From assembly GCF_023895975.1 (NCBI RefSeq), contig NZ_JALBWM010000034.1, positions 1-39,905 of the forward strand: DNA of 39,905 bases, read 5' to 3'. Made by a program: the position numbers and the translations under genes. This stretch comes from Microbulbifer okhotskensis (GTDB lineage Bacteria; Pseudomonadota; Gammaproteobacteria; Pseudomonadales; Cellvibrionaceae). Below, one piece after another: positions 1 through 8,576 of the stretch; within the stretch, counting starts at the first letter, position 1; every line of letters begins with the position of its first letter. Under the pieces are notes generated by a model. The model searched no databases. It saw only the letters and a program-made list of their open reading frames with translations, and was not told the origin of the DNA.

Positions 1-92
1 TGACCGTTCTTTTCCAGGGGATTAACTGATGCACTTCAAAGTTGAATGCAGGCCAACATAAACCTAAGCAACGAAATTGATATTTAAAATCA

Positions 93-1139
93 TTAATTAA
101 CGATATGGTTAATACTACAAACACGAGCATACAACGTTAATATTTTATCCACAATACTGCGAGCCCCTACTGAGCCAACGAAACAGAAATGATTTCCAGA
201 CACTGTTTGAGAAAAATATTCTGACGAGGATCGGGTTAGCAATTTAATCAACTCCCACTCTTTCCTCGAAACTTGATCTGTAGGTTTATTACCCAGTATT
301 TTCTTGACTAGTACTCGATTACGAATAAATGCCCAATCGTCAACATTACATAATACATTCTCTAAATCCCCCATAGAATCACTCTGAATAACCACAGGAA
401 GTGCGTAGTCTAAATAGCCAAATGTATTTGCTGTAGTCAAAGCACTGGCGAGATCTTCTTTAAAACTGAAATCCCGATACATTAACCCAGTCCCAATCAG
501 AGCGATTGGGACTGCCCCTAGAAACTGCGACCGATAAATTTTTCTGGGAATAATAGTATGGTCATTGTACTTGTCTTGCTCATCCATCGCCGCATAGAAA
601 GCTGGGTAAATACCCTCGCGACTCGCCATCCCCTCCTCAGTCATCTTTACTGCCTGGGAATTTGCTGCAGGCAGAAATCCTGGTAGAGCTGGCTCAGCGG
701 CAATAGCAACAAACATATCAATGTTAAAACTCTGCTCTGCCGCCGCACGTCCTAAGGCACCTGCAATTTTACCTCCCATACTCCAGCCACACACAATAAC
801 TGACTTGGGCAGTTGATACTCGGTAATAACCTTGGCAATCACTTCTGCCACCTGGAGGCCCCAATCAGCAATAGTAAAATCTGGATGAGTGCTGCCAAAT
901 ACTTCATTTGCCATTGGATAGGAAATAGCCAGAAAAGGGAAATCCGCTTTATTCACCCAATAAGCTACAAAGTCCTCAATTTTTCCGTCAGGATACCCAT
1001 AGAAAATCCTAGCCAAATGAGCCGTACCCGGTACAAATATTATTAAGGGATTCGATTCATTGGCCGGAATGTAGTGATATAGCACTGGAAACCCCGCAAC
1101 CGTTTCCAGTGCTTCACCATCATATAATATAGAGCTCAT
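93..1139 (-). CDS. alpha/beta-hydrolase-fold protein, substrate unknown
   Basis: The 348-residue protein has an alpha/beta hydrolase layout. A beta-strand ending in FVPGTA (about residues 35-40) could form the oxyanion-hole region. The nucleophile elbow GWSMGG (118-123) would place the catalytic serine at 120. There is no signal peptide or membrane segment, so it is probably cytoplasmic. The region after the elbow (AIAAEPALPGF) contains possible lid sequence; I could not assign the acid and histidine residues with confidence. It is the last of a run of minus-strand genes, 57 bases downstream of msrA, and the bases beyond its stop hold nothing recognisable. It could be an esterase, thioesterase or peptidase-like hydrolase. 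The fold call is good, the substrate is unknown. Confidence 0.7.
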   Translation of the reverse strand: MSSILYDGEALETVAGFPVLYHYIPANESNPLIIFVPGTAHLARIFYGYPDGKIEDFVAYWVNKADFPFLAISYPMANEVFGSTHPDFTIADWGLQVAEVIAKVITEYQLPKSVIVCGWSMGGKIAGALGRAAAEQSFNIDMFVAIAAEPALPGFLPAANSQAVKMTEEGMASREGIYPAFYAAMDEQDKYNDHTIIPRKIYRSQFLGAVPIALIGTGLMYRDFSFKEDLASALTTANTFGYLDYALPVVIQSDSMGDLENVLCNVDDWAFIRNRVLVKKILGNKPTDQVSRKEWELIKLLTRSSSEYFSQTVSGNHFCFVGSVGARSIVDKILTLYARVCSINHIVN

Positions 1140-1196
1140 CTATTCGTCGAGCTTCCCAGGGCTATTAACTGTTTGATCGTACTTTAGCGCACCATA

Positions 1197-1787
1197 TCAA
1201 CTGGCCACTTTTCCCCACACCTCCTCAAGGCGTTCATCCCGACCACACCGGTAACGGTAATATTTATAGCGAAGGGGGTTCCGCTGATAGTAGTCTTGGT
1301 GATAGGCCTCAGCCGGATAGAAAATAGCGGCTGGTTTTACTTGGGTAACCACTTTTTTTCCCAGCTCAGCCTCGATCTTTTTCTTACTATTTTCCGCCAG
1401 TGCCTTTTCTTCCTCGCTGCCATAAAAAATTTCAGCACGATACTGATCGCCACGATCACAGAATTGCCCACCCGCATCGAATGGATCGACATTGTGCCAA
1501 AAGATATCCAATAGATTGGCATAACTGACTTTGTTCGCATCATACTTCACTTGTACAACTTCGGCGTGGCCAGTCCCTCCCGCCGAGACCTGTTCATAAG
1601 TAGGGTCTTTCACATGACCACCGCTATAGCCAGAAGTAGTTTCTAGTACCCCATCGACCTTATCAAATGGGGGCTCCATACACCAAAAGCACCCTCCGGC
1701 AAAGATCGCTGTACGAATATTGGAGGCCTCTTGAGCAAAGCTAAAAGTAGCCAAGGTCAAGAGCAACAATGTAACAATACTGCGCAT
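1197..1787 (-). CDS. msrA: peptide methionine-S-sulfoxide reductase MsrA, exported
   Basis: Reduces methionine-S-sulfoxide in proteins using a catalytic cysteine. The family motif GGCFWC is at residues 31-36, with C33 the expected nucleophile, followed by the typical YSGG and the HAEVVQV and FWHNVDPF blocks. The C-terminal YRCGRD carries a cysteine that could resolve the disulfide. Residues 1-18 (charged start, leucine-rich core, then FSFAQ) read as a signal peptide, so this copy is probably periplasmic and guards envelope proteins; cytosolic MsrA lacks this extension. It lies 65 bases downstream of the iron-dependent alcohol dehydrogenase on the same strand, so co-transcription is possible but not shown. 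Confidence 0.93.
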   Translation of the reverse strand: MRSIVTLLLLTLATFSFAQEASNIRTAIFAGGCFWCMEPPFDKVDGVLETTSGYSGGHVKDPTYEQVSAGGTGHAEVVQVKYDANKVSYANLLDIFWHNVDPFDAGGQFCDRGDQYRAEIFYGSEEEKALAENSKKKIEAELGKKVVTQVKPAAIFYPAEAYHQDYYQRNPLRYKYYRYRCGRDERLEEVWGKVAS

Positions 1788-1852
1788 AATTCAGTCCTTT
1801 AGGTATCACTGATTGAACGAATACTGCTTTGTCGTCCAAAAGGGTATTTTTA

Positions 1853-3052
1853 TTACAATGTGATATTCCCCTTGCAGGCCCGCAAAAAAATGTCCCTGTA
1901 TTCAATGTCATTGAAGCGCATAGGATTGGTGTGAGCTGAAGACTCTGTCGCTGCCAGCATACCAATCCTATCTGCATCGGTATCATCAATCCCAATTTCC
2001 GCCAGGCAGGTAGGGATACCCAGCTGCTTGCGCAAACCGAGTATCCAGTTCAGTACCGCATCAAAGCCACTATCGAACATTTCATTCCCCGCCAGCTGCA
2101 GATAAAGTGCCAAATGCCCCATGGGCACCTGAATGGCTGGCCGATTGGCTATCAAGACATAGGGCATCAAAATCGCGTTGAGGAGGCCGTGGTGCTTGTC
2201 ATATAACGCGCCCAGTGGATGCGCCAGGGCATGAATAGCGCCCAGCCCCCGCTGGAATGCGGTTGCTCCCATACAGGATGCAACCATCATTTGCTGACGC
2301 GCCTCCAGTTCGGCCCCAATAGCATAAGCGCGAGGCAAATACTCTTTAACCAAGCGCATTCCTTCCAGGGCAATACCTTCAGCCATGGGATGATATTGAA
2401 GAGAATAGAAGGATTCGAGATTATGCGAAAGTGCATCCATCCCTGTGGCCGCAGTAAGCTCTGCCGACATACCCATAGTTAGTTGGGCATCTAAAATAAC
2501 AATATCCGGCATCATCTGCGGATGGAATATCATCCGCTTGACCTGGGCCTTGTCATCGGTGATCACGGCAACTCGTCCAACCTCGGAGCCCGTTCCTGCC
2601 GTAGTGGGAACCGCGACAAGCGGGAGTATTCCACTCGGATCGACTTGCCGGTAGTTATCGTCAATATCCTCAAAGTCCCAGATACTTCGCCGCTGCCCTG
2701 CCATCAGAGCAATAGCCTTACCGGCATCAAGCGCAGAGCCTCCTCCCAGCGCAATAACACCATCGCAATTTTTCTCCCGCAGTATTTTTACCCCATCAGA
2801 TATGTTGACCTCATTGGGGTTACCCTTAATTCTGGAAAAAATGCTTACTGGTAAACTAACCTGCTGACAGGAAGCGAGTGCACTGTCAAGTATCGGCAAG
2901 GTTGCAAGAATAGGGTCTGTAACGAGAAGAGGTTTACGGATATTCAGTTCAAGGCAGGCATCTGCCAGCTCTGAAACTCTACCGGGACCTACCCAAATAG
3001 TAGTGGGGAAATTCCAATTGCCGTGGTATTTATCCACAGTTTCCTCGCTCAA
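1853..3052 (-). CDS. iron-containing alcohol dehydrogenase
   Basis: A 399-residue group III (FucO/AdhB-type) alcohol dehydrogenase that interconverts an alcohol and aldehyde with NAD(P). The N-terminal nucleotide-binding half has GGGSALDAGKAIA (103-115) and the PTTAGTGSE loop (150-157). The metal site is visible as D206 and H210 in GMDALSH, H274 in AIHALAHPLGA and H288 in KHHG, at the spacing seen in FucO, with H278 as the additional conserved active-site histidine. It lies downstream of an aldehyde dehydrogenase and a glutamine-synthetase-like ligase, separated by about 490 bases that hold a broken gene. The context suggests it oxidises the hydroxyl of an amino-alcohol derivative or removes an aldehyde; the actual substrate is not readable from sequence. 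Confidence 0.9.
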   Translation of the reverse strand: MSEETVDKYHGNWNFPTTIWVGPGRVSELADACLELNIRKPLLVTDPILATLPILDSALASCQQVSLPVSIFSRIKGNPNEVNISDGVKILREKNCDGVIALGGGSALDAGKAIALMAGQRRSIWDFEDIDDNYRQVDPSGILPLVAVPTTAGTGSEVGRVAVITDDKAQVKRMIFHPQMMPDIVILDAQLTMGMSAELTAATGMDALSHNLESFYSLQYHPMAEGIALEGMRLVKEYLPRAYAIGAELEARQQMMVASCMGATAFQRGLGAIHALAHPLGALYDKHHGLLNAILMPYVLIANRPAIQVPMGHLALYLQLAGNEMFDSGFDAVLNWILGLRKQLGIPTCLAEIGIDDTDADRIGMLAATESSAHTNPMRFNDIEYRDIFLRACKGNITL

Positions 3053-3185
3053 TGCCTGTTTTTCAAGCGCTAACTAGACGTCTGTATCTTTTATTTCTGT
3101 AGCCGAATGGGAATTTCGATAATTCGCATTAGGTGGAAAATGGGACTATAGGCTTTAAAATTTCCGGCCCCACGACAGATGGGTA

Positions 3186-3544
3186 TCAATAGATTTTGTC
3201 CGTTTCCCACACATTCCCCTTCTTGCTGATATGAAATAAAGTAACCGGATATTCTGCTGAATGATCACCTAAGAATACACTCACCTCGCCCCCATTCTCT
3301 AATATTTCCTTCCAGGCGTATAAATTCACCAGACCGCCTTTACTGGGCCGCCTTTACTGGGCCGCCTAACTTTAACTGGGTCTTAATCCCATTTCATCAA
3401 GAATCCATCCATACGGAACATTGACCTCAAGAGCCTTTATAGATTAAATCGGGAAATTACCGGCAAAAAGATTCGAAACAGTAAGATACTCATTAATAAA
3501 AGGGTAAAATGAATTTTTTTCACCCGTTCCTCTCCAATTTTTAC
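3186..3544 (-). pseudogene. remnant of a small gene disrupted by a 14-bp tandem repeat
   Basis: This gap between the ALDH and ADH genes is not empty on the minus strand. One frame ends at a TGA (3186-3188) after about 47 protein-like residues (VNLYAWKEILENGG... KIY). In the same frame, upstream, is SIKALEVNVPYGWILDEMG then LRPS, followed by a TAA at 3372-3374. The two pieces join naturally as LRPS-KGGLVN if one copy of a 14-bp repeat (CCCAGTAAAGGCGG on the minus strand) is kept; the extra copies bring TAA, TAG and TAA codons. A further in-frame TAA is at 3444-3446. Upstream, in another frame, GGAGAGG followed by a GTG near 3523 starts a signal-peptide-like stretch (VKKIHFTLLLMSILLF). I do not recognise the family. 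A short exported protein that has decayed is the best reading. Confidence 0.35.
3334..3367. repeat. 14-bp direct tandem repeat, 2.4 perfect copies plus a degenerate one
   Basis: CCGCCTTTACTGGG occurs at 3334-3347 and again at 3348-3361, then CCGCCT at 3362-3367 begins a third copy that is interrupted by five extra bases (ending in AACTGGG near 3380). The array sits inside the broken minus-strand frame between the ALDH and ADH genes and introduces its stop codons. Probably a replication-slippage expansion. Confidence 0.85.
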
Positions 3545-4951
3545 CTATTCCCCAACCTTAAAATGAAAAGATTTTGGTCGAGTCAGCTGTTCAAAGCCAA
3601 TTTCGGATAAGGTGCACCCTCTACCCGATTGTTTCGCCCCGGCCCAGGCGAGTTCCGGGTCAAGGTAATCACATCGATTCATAAAAACCGTTCCCGTTTC
3701 AAGATAACTTCCAATTTCCATAGCGGCCTTTTCATCTTTTGAGAAAATGGCTGCCGTTAGACCAAATGGGCTGTTGTTCATAAATTCTAGAGCCTCTCCA
3801 TCATCGTGCACTTTTTGCACCCCCAGCACAGGCCCGAAAGACTCCTCGCGCATTATACGCATATGGTGTCGTACTCCAGTTAACAGCTGCGGCGCCATAT
3901 ATTGTGTTCCCCGTTTATCCATCGCAAAGTCACTGGACGCAATATGCGCCCTGGCTCCTTCTGCTACCGCCTCATCTATCTGCGCCCGCACCCTGTCGGC
4001 AGCCTCAGCCCGAACCAACGGTCCCAAGGTAGTTTTCCGTTTATCCGGGCGTCCCAATTGATAATCGCGAATTAAAGCGACAGCCTGGGAAATAAATTCG
4101 TCAAAAATATCCTTATGGACATACGCTCGCTCAATACTGCAACAAGACTGTCCAGAATTAAAATAAGCACCATCCACTACTGCCGCCACGGCTTGGGGTA
4201 AATCAGCATCGGTTCGAACATAAGCGGGGTCTTTCCCACCTAGCTCAAGCCCCAAGGGGATAAACCGACCTGCAACAGTGCGCTCTAGATTTGCACCCGC
4301 TGCCACCGACCCGGTAAATGCAACATGCTGTATTTCTTCGGCGCACGCTAGCCTACGTGTATAGGCATGGTTCAAATGGAGATATTGAAAGACCCCATAA
4401 GGCAGGCCTGCTTCCCTAAAGATCTCAACCATGCGCTCTGCACACAGCGGAGTCTGAGCAGAGTGTTTCAAAATCACAGTATTCCCACACAGTAGGGACG
4501 GAACCACCGCATTAACTGCCGTTAAATAAGGATAATTCCATGGCGCAATCACCAGTGAAACACCCAAAGGCTCCCGACGAATAAACCGGATAAAGCCTTT
4601 CTTGGGTGGAAGTCTAATTTCAGCCAGGGCATCCAGACTGAGTTCAGCCATTGTCTGTGCCCGTTCTACAAATCCGAGTATTTCTCCTTCGGCAAAACGG
4701 ATTGGCCGTCCCATCATCCAGCAGAGTTCTCGCGCCAGGCGTTCTTTTTTCTCGGAAAATATTTTAACTGCCCGCTCGACAATGGCTATTCGTTCATGAA
4801 TCGGCGTTCTGCGCCACGCTTGCTGAGCCTTAGTCGCTCTGTCCAGCACCACACGGATCTCAACTTCCCCTGCTAGGGCACGCTCTATGTAAACGCTGTT
4901 ATCAATGGGTGAAATACACTGAAGATGGTGCATTATTTTTCTGTTGTTCAT
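3545..4951 (-). CDS. NAD(P)-dependent aldehyde dehydrogenase family protein
   Basis: A 468-residue aldehyde dehydrogenase, oxidising an aldehyde to a carboxylate. The cofactor region has APWNYPYLTAVNA and FTGSVAAG; the general base is E236 in LELGGKDP and the catalytic cysteine is C270 in FNSGQSCCSIER (numbering from the chosen start). The frame is open 15 codons further upstream, overlapping the ligase gene, but the ATG at 4951 has a clear GAGGGA ribosome binding site and starts 11 bases after the ligase stop, so I prefer it. It is almost certainly co-transcribed with the ligase. In gamma-glutamyl amine pathways the equivalent enzyme (PuuC type) oxidises the gamma-glutamyl aldehyde; that role is inferred here from position. 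Confidence 0.9.
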   Translation of the reverse strand: MNNRKIMHHLQCISPIDNSVYIERALAGEVEIRVVLDRATKAQQAWRRTPIHERIAIVERAVKIFSEKKERLARELCWMMGRPIRFAEGEILGFVERAQTMAELSLDALAEIRLPPKKGFIRFIRREPLGVSLVIAPWNYPYLTAVNAVVPSLLCGNTVILKHSAQTPLCAERMVEIFREAGLPYGVFQYLHLNHAYTRRLACAEEIQHVAFTGSVAAGANLERTVAGRFIPLGLELGGKDPAYVRTDADLPQAVAAVVDGAYFNSGQSCCSIERAYVHKDIFDEFISQAVALIRDYQLGRPDKRKTTLGPLVRAEAADRVRAQIDEAVAEGARAHIASSDFAMDKRGTQYMAPQLLTGVRHHMRIMREESFGPVLGVQKVHDDGEALEFMNNSPFGLTAAIFSKDEKAAMEIGSYLETGTVFMNRCDYLDPELAWAGAKQSGRGCTLSEIGFEQLTRPKSFHFKVGE

Positions 4952-4962
4952 CGGCACTTCCC

Positions 4963-6336
4963 TCAAATAATCTCGAAGTACCGCTCCAATTCCCAATCAC
5001 TCACATGGCGGCGGTATTCCCGCTCCTCCCACTCCCGACTGGCAGAGAAATGGTCGACAAAATCACTGCCAAATAATTCACGGGCTGCTTCTGAGTCTCT
5101 AAATCGCTGGGCAGATTCCCAAAGAGTAGCCGGCAGCACCTGTTCCGTCTCCGCTGCCACGGTATAGGCATTACCCGCTATCGGTTCGCTGGGTTGCCAT
5201 TGCTGCATCACACCGTAAAGACCTGAGCCTAACGCGGCTGCCAAGGCTAAATAGGGATTGGCATCTGCCGCGCCCAAGCGGTATTCGATGCGCTGGGACT
5301 GACTATCACCGGGAATCGCACGCAGAGCAGTTGTACGATTCTCTATTCCCCAGGTGGCACTGGTAGGCGCCCAGAAGCCGGGAACCAAACGGCGATAACT
5401 ATTAATTGTAGGCGCGATCAAGGCCAGAAACTGGGGCATCAAGCGCTGTTGCCCTGCAATAAAGTGGCGCATGATTTGACTGATTCCCTGGGGCCGACTG
5501 GAATCATAAAATGCTGAGTCACCACTACTGCTATTGCGCAGTGATAAATGGATATGGCCGCTTTGCCCAGGATATTCGCTGGACCAACGGGACATAAATG
5601 TAGCCATAAGACCCATCCGTTGGGCGAGAACTTTCATAAAGGTCTTGAACAGGGCGGCTTTATCTCCGGCCGCTTCGACCCCGTCCACCGCAATAGCGGC
5701 CTCCAGTACACCGGGGCCCGTTTCTGTGTGCAGCCCTTCGATCGGAAAGTCCATGCTCACGCTCATATCCAGAATCTCCCGATACAGTTCCCCGTGCACC
5801 GAGCTGCGCAACATCGAGTATCCAAAAAAATCCGGAGTCAATGGTTTGAGGTTACGGAACCCTTTTTCGCGCACCGACTCAGGGGTTTCGCTGAACAGAA
5901 AAAATTCGTATTCCAGCGCAGCATAGGGTTCATAACCAAATGAGAAGCAACGCTCCACCACACGGCGTAAAACTGCACGAGGACAAATTGCCTGGGCGGG
6001 ACCATCAAACTCCGTCAGGAACAGCAGCATATTGTCCTCAAACGGGACCTCGCGACAGCTCTGGGGAAGAATGCGTACGGGTGCATCGGGATAGCCGGTG
6101 TGCCAACCGGTATAGCGGGTATTATCGTAAAGCTGGTCTTTCACATCCCAGCCCAATACCACATCACAGAATGAGAACCCCTTTTCCAGAGCGGAATAGA
6201 ACTTGGCGCGGCTCATATATTTACCGCGCATAACGCCATCAATATCAAAAAGACCTACTTTGACATGACTGAGACCCCGCTCTTCAACAATGGCGCGGGC
6301 CTCCTGGCTGGTTTTTATCTCCCGTGCTTTCAGCAT
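4963..6336 (-). CDS. glutamine-synthetase-family gamma-glutamylamide ligase
   Basis: A 457-residue member of the glutamine synthetase fold, related to PuuA/IpuC-type ligases that join glutamate to an amine using ATP. The N-terminal beta-grasp region has LFDIDGVMRGKYMS. The catalytic domain shows a glutamate-rich strand (LEYEFFLF), HTETGPGVLEAAI, the histidine motif GHIHLSL, and the arginine/nucleotide block NSYRRLVPG followed by WGIENRTTALR and EYRLGAADANPYLA. True glutamine synthetase usually sits beside ntrBC and carries an adenylylated tyrosine loop; I see neither here. As first gene of a run with an ALDH and an ADH, it likely activates an amine or amino alcohol for oxidation. No gamma-glutamyl hydrolase is visible nearby. 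Confidence 0.85.
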   Translation of the reverse strand: MLKAREIKTSQEARAIVEERGLSHVKVGLFDIDGVMRGKYMSRAKFYSALEKGFSFCDVVLGWDVKDQLYDNTRYTGWHTGYPDAPVRILPQSCREVPFEDNMLLFLTEFDGPAQAICPRAVLRRVVERCFSFGYEPYAALEYEFFLFSETPESVREKGFRNLKPLTPDFFGYSMLRSSVHGELYREILDMSVSMDFPIEGLHTETGPGVLEAAIAVDGVEAAGDKAALFKTFMKVLAQRMGLMATFMSRWSSEYPGQSGHIHLSLRNSSSGDSAFYDSSRPQGISQIMRHFIAGQQRLMPQFLALIAPTINSYRRLVPGFWAPTSATWGIENRTTALRAIPGDSQSQRIEYRLGAADANPYLALAAALGSGLYGVMQQWQPSEPIAGNAYTVAAETEQVLPATLWESAQRFRDSEAARELFGSDFVDHFSASREWEEREYRRHVSDWELERYFEII

Positions 6337-6428
6337 GACTGGTCCTGCCTGGTTATTATTATCTCTGAGTTACAGGATAGACCCGCCAGACGATCTCCAA
6401 CGGCGGTGATTCCAACCCAGGGCGTCAC

Positions 6429-6457
6429 TTTCAGCCAGCGCCCGCAACCTATATAAT
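6429..6457 (+). promoter_or_regulatory. putative sigma-70 promoter of ppa
   Basis: A perfect TATAAT lies at 6452-6457, with a weak -35 (TTTCAG, 6429-6434) at 17-base spacing. It is 44 bases before the ppa start, so transcription would begin near 6464 and give a short leader. No other promoter candidate is evident in this gap. Confidence 0.5.
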
Positions 6458-6500
6458 CCGTGCTCCAAAAATTCTGTTATCAATCCATTCAGGAACAGCA

Positions 6501-7037
6501 ATGAGTTTCGACAAGATCCCGGCAGGCAAAGAACTGCCCAACGATATCAACGTAATCATCGAGATCCCTGCCAACCACGACCCGATCAAATACGAAGTGG
6601 ACAAGGACTCTGACGCCGTATTTGTAGATCGATTCGTCGCCACTCCGATGTTCTACCCGGCCAACTACGGCTATGTACCCGAGACGCTGTCCGAAGACGG
6701 TGACCCCCTGGACGTATTGGTAGTCGCCCCCTACCCGGTTATGGTTGGCTCCGTAGTTCGCTCCCGTGTTGTCGGTGTTCTTAACATGACTGACGAATCT
6801 GGAGTTGATGCCAAGCTGCTTGCGGTACCGCACACTAAACTGACCAGACTGTATGATCACGTTCAGGAAATCGGCGACCTGCCTGAATTGTTGCTCAAGC
6901 AGATCGAGCACTATTTCGAAAACTATAAGGCTTTGGAGCCGGGCAAGTGGGTTAAGGTCGAAGGCTGGGCCGACGCTGAAGCAGCGCGCAAAGAAATTAT
7001 GGCTTCACGCGAGCGCTACCTGAAAAAAGAGGGCTAA
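6501..7037 (+). CDS. ppa: inorganic pyrophosphatase (soluble, family I)
   Basis: Hydrolyses pyrophosphate to phosphate, pulling biosynthetic reactions forward in the cytoplasm. The 178-residue length is typical of bacterial family I enzymes. The signature DGDPLDV (66-72) supplies the metal-binding aspartates D66, D68 and D71; the conserved ANYGYVP block and KW..V near the C terminus are present. An AGGA ribosome binding site lies about seven bases before the ATG. The gene stands alone between divergent and convergent neighbours and ends in a strong bidirectional terminator. Confidence 0.97.
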   Translation: MSFDKIPAGKELPNDINVIIEIPANHDPIKYEVDKDSDAVFVDRFVATPMFYPANYGYVPETLSEDGDPLDVLVVAPYPVMVGSVVRSRVVGVLNMTDESGVDAKLLAVPHTKLTRLYDHVQEIGDLPELLLKQIEHYFENYKALEPGKWVKVEGWADAEAARKEIMASRERYLKKEG

Positions 7038-7048
7038 TCCCCCTTTTT

Positions 7049-7093
7049 CCAGGCAATAAAAAACCGGCCTCGAGCCGGTTTTTTATTGCCTGG
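7049..7093. terminator. bidirectional terminator, 20-bp perfect stem
   Basis: A perfect inverted repeat with 20-base arms (7049-7068 and 7074-7093) and a five-base loop (CTCGA). The core is a GC stem (ACCGGC/GCCGGT) flanked by A and T runs, so it gives a T-tract on both strands. It serves ppa on the plus strand and the 152-residue gene on the minus strand. Confidence 0.93.
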
Positions 7094-7126
7094 TTGATCG
7101 CCGGGCAACGGGGAAATTATGCCGGG

Positions 7127-7582
7127 TCAACTAATTTCCCAGTCCGGAACCTCCACAGGGCTGAACTCCGTAGTTTTGCGCTCACTCTCATCCAGTAGCA
7201 ACCCCTCCGCCGCGCGCAGGCTGATATGCTCCACAGCGACGTTCACCACTTCTACAGATGTGCGCTCGTGCTCTTTAACGAGATACCCCTCCATGGGCGC
7301 AAGCGTCCACCCTCCAGCTGCCGACTCCCCTGTTGAGGCAGCGCCACTCGTTTCATTCTTAATCACCACCTGGGCGCCAATTTTCCCCAGGTTCGCTAGA
7401 AATTGCTGTGCCTGGGGAAGCTTTAACCCCTTTTTGAGCACCAGAGGGCGACCGCTAAACAGTTTTTCAATCGCCTGGGGATTACTCCTAAATAGGCGCA
7501 CCATGCTGGCTTTAACATCACCAGCGGTAAATCCTGCGACCAAATCACCGCGAAAGATCAAGCTATAGGTGGGTTCCGACAT
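7127..7582 (-). CDS. hypothetical protein with an N-terminal LFxGxL...LFSGRP-type domain
   Basis: About 151 residues. The N-terminal 75 residues (YSLIFRGDL at the start, then VKASMVRLF, KLFSGRPLVLKKGL and LANLGKIGAQVVI) match a small domain found at the start of many proteobacterial proteins, often before zinc-ribbon or membrane domains; here it stands with only a short soluble tail. The tail has no membrane segment or clear motif. The open frame allows a TTG start at 7585, but the adjacent ATG at 7582 follows a GGGGAAA ribosome binding site and is preferred. It follows cysE by 15 bases and is probably co-transcribed with it. Function unknown. Confidence 0.7.
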   Translation of the reverse strand: MSEPTYSLIFRGDLVAGFTAGDVKASMVRLFRSNPQAIEKLFSGRPLVLKKGLKLPQAQQFLANLGKIGAQVVIKNETSGAASTGESAAGGWTLAPMEGYLVKEHERTSVEVVNVAVEHISLRAAEGLLLDESERKTTEFSPVEVPDWEIS

Positions 7583-7597
7583 CAATGTTTCCCCGTG

Positions 7598-8413
7598 TTA
7601 ATCATCCGAGTCCAGAGTCTGATCCATAGTATAAGCTGGCGCTCCCTGGACGCGCCCGCCCACCTGACGGGCGGGCACCCCGGCGACAGTTGTGTGATCG
7701 GGTACATCGTGCAGCACCAAGCTACCGGCGGCTATTTTTACATCCGCACCCACTTTCACCGGCCCCAGTACCTTGGCCCCGGCGCCGATCATAACGCCCG
7801 GGCCAATTTTAGGATGGCGGTCGCAGGCACCCCGGCCACTGCCACCCAGGGTGACGGAGTGGAGAATCGAGACATTATCCCCCACGACGCAGGTCTCCCC
7901 AACCACCAACCCGGTTGCGTGGTCGACCATAATTCCACACCCAAACTGGGCAGCTGGGTGAATATCCACTGAGAATTGTTCAGATACTCGGCTTTGGAAA
8001 TACAGGGCTAATGTATGACGACCCTGATTCCACAGCCAATGGGCCACCCGATGAGATTGCAGGGCATGAAAACCTTTAAAATATAGGAAGGGCGTCAGGT
8101 ACTGATCACAAGCTGGGTCCCGATCATACCAGGCACAAATATCTTCTCGCATACAGCGGGAAATGTTTGGGTCACTGGCCAGGGCCACAGCGATCACCTC
8201 CTGCAGGGCTGTAGCGGTAAGGGCGTTATGGTCCAAAACTGATGCGAGGTGGTCCGCGATGGCGTCGTCCAGGGATTTATGCCGCAGAATGGTGTTGTGA
8301 AAATAGCTCGCCAGGATCGGTTCGCCCGCAGCGGCCTCGGTGGCCTCAGTGCGCATGGCTTGCCACACCGCCCGTTGCTCCCGCCGACCGTCGATACTCA
8401 GTTCCTCACCCAT
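7598..8413 (-). CDS. cysE: serine O-acetyltransferase CysE
   Basis: Acetylates L-serine with acetyl-CoA in the first committed step of cysteine synthesis. The 271-residue protein has the N-terminal helical SATase domain (DAIADHLAS, FKGFHALQSHRVAHWLW) and the C-terminal left-handed beta-helix hexapeptide repeats, including HPAAQFGCGIMVDHATG and VGDNVSILHSVTLGG with the catalytic histidine/aspartate region. Length matches E. coli CysE. No iscR or nifS neighbours are present, which argues against an epsilon or NifP variant. It precedes the 152-codon hypothetical gene. Confidence 0.95.
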   Translation of the reverse strand: MGEELSIDGRREQRAVWQAMRTEATEAAAGEPILASYFHNTILRHKSLDDAIADHLASVLDHNALTATALQEVIAVALASDPNISRCMREDICAWYDRDPACDQYLTPFLYFKGFHALQSHRVAHWLWNQGRHTLALYFQSRVSEQFSVDIHPAAQFGCGIMVDHATGLVVGETCVVGDNVSILHSVTLGGSGRGACDRHPKIGPGVMIGAGAKVLGPVKVGADVKIAAGSLVLHDVPDHTTVAGVPARQVGGRVQGAPAYTMDQTLDSDD

Positions 8414-8576
8414 GTCTCAATTTTCTCCGTCGCCCAGGAACACCTAAGACTGCAGCTTGGCAGGATCGACAGGCCCTTTCAAGGGAAGACAGGGCCTAAA
8501 AGCGCTTAACTCGCCCGCTTCTGCGACGATAGTCTGTAAACAACAATCAACTTTCTTTCACCCGATCGGGGCCTGA

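Noticed and set aside
3334..3380. Short repeat array considered as CRISPR
   Set aside because: Units are 14 bp, directly abutting with no spacers; it is a tandem duplication.
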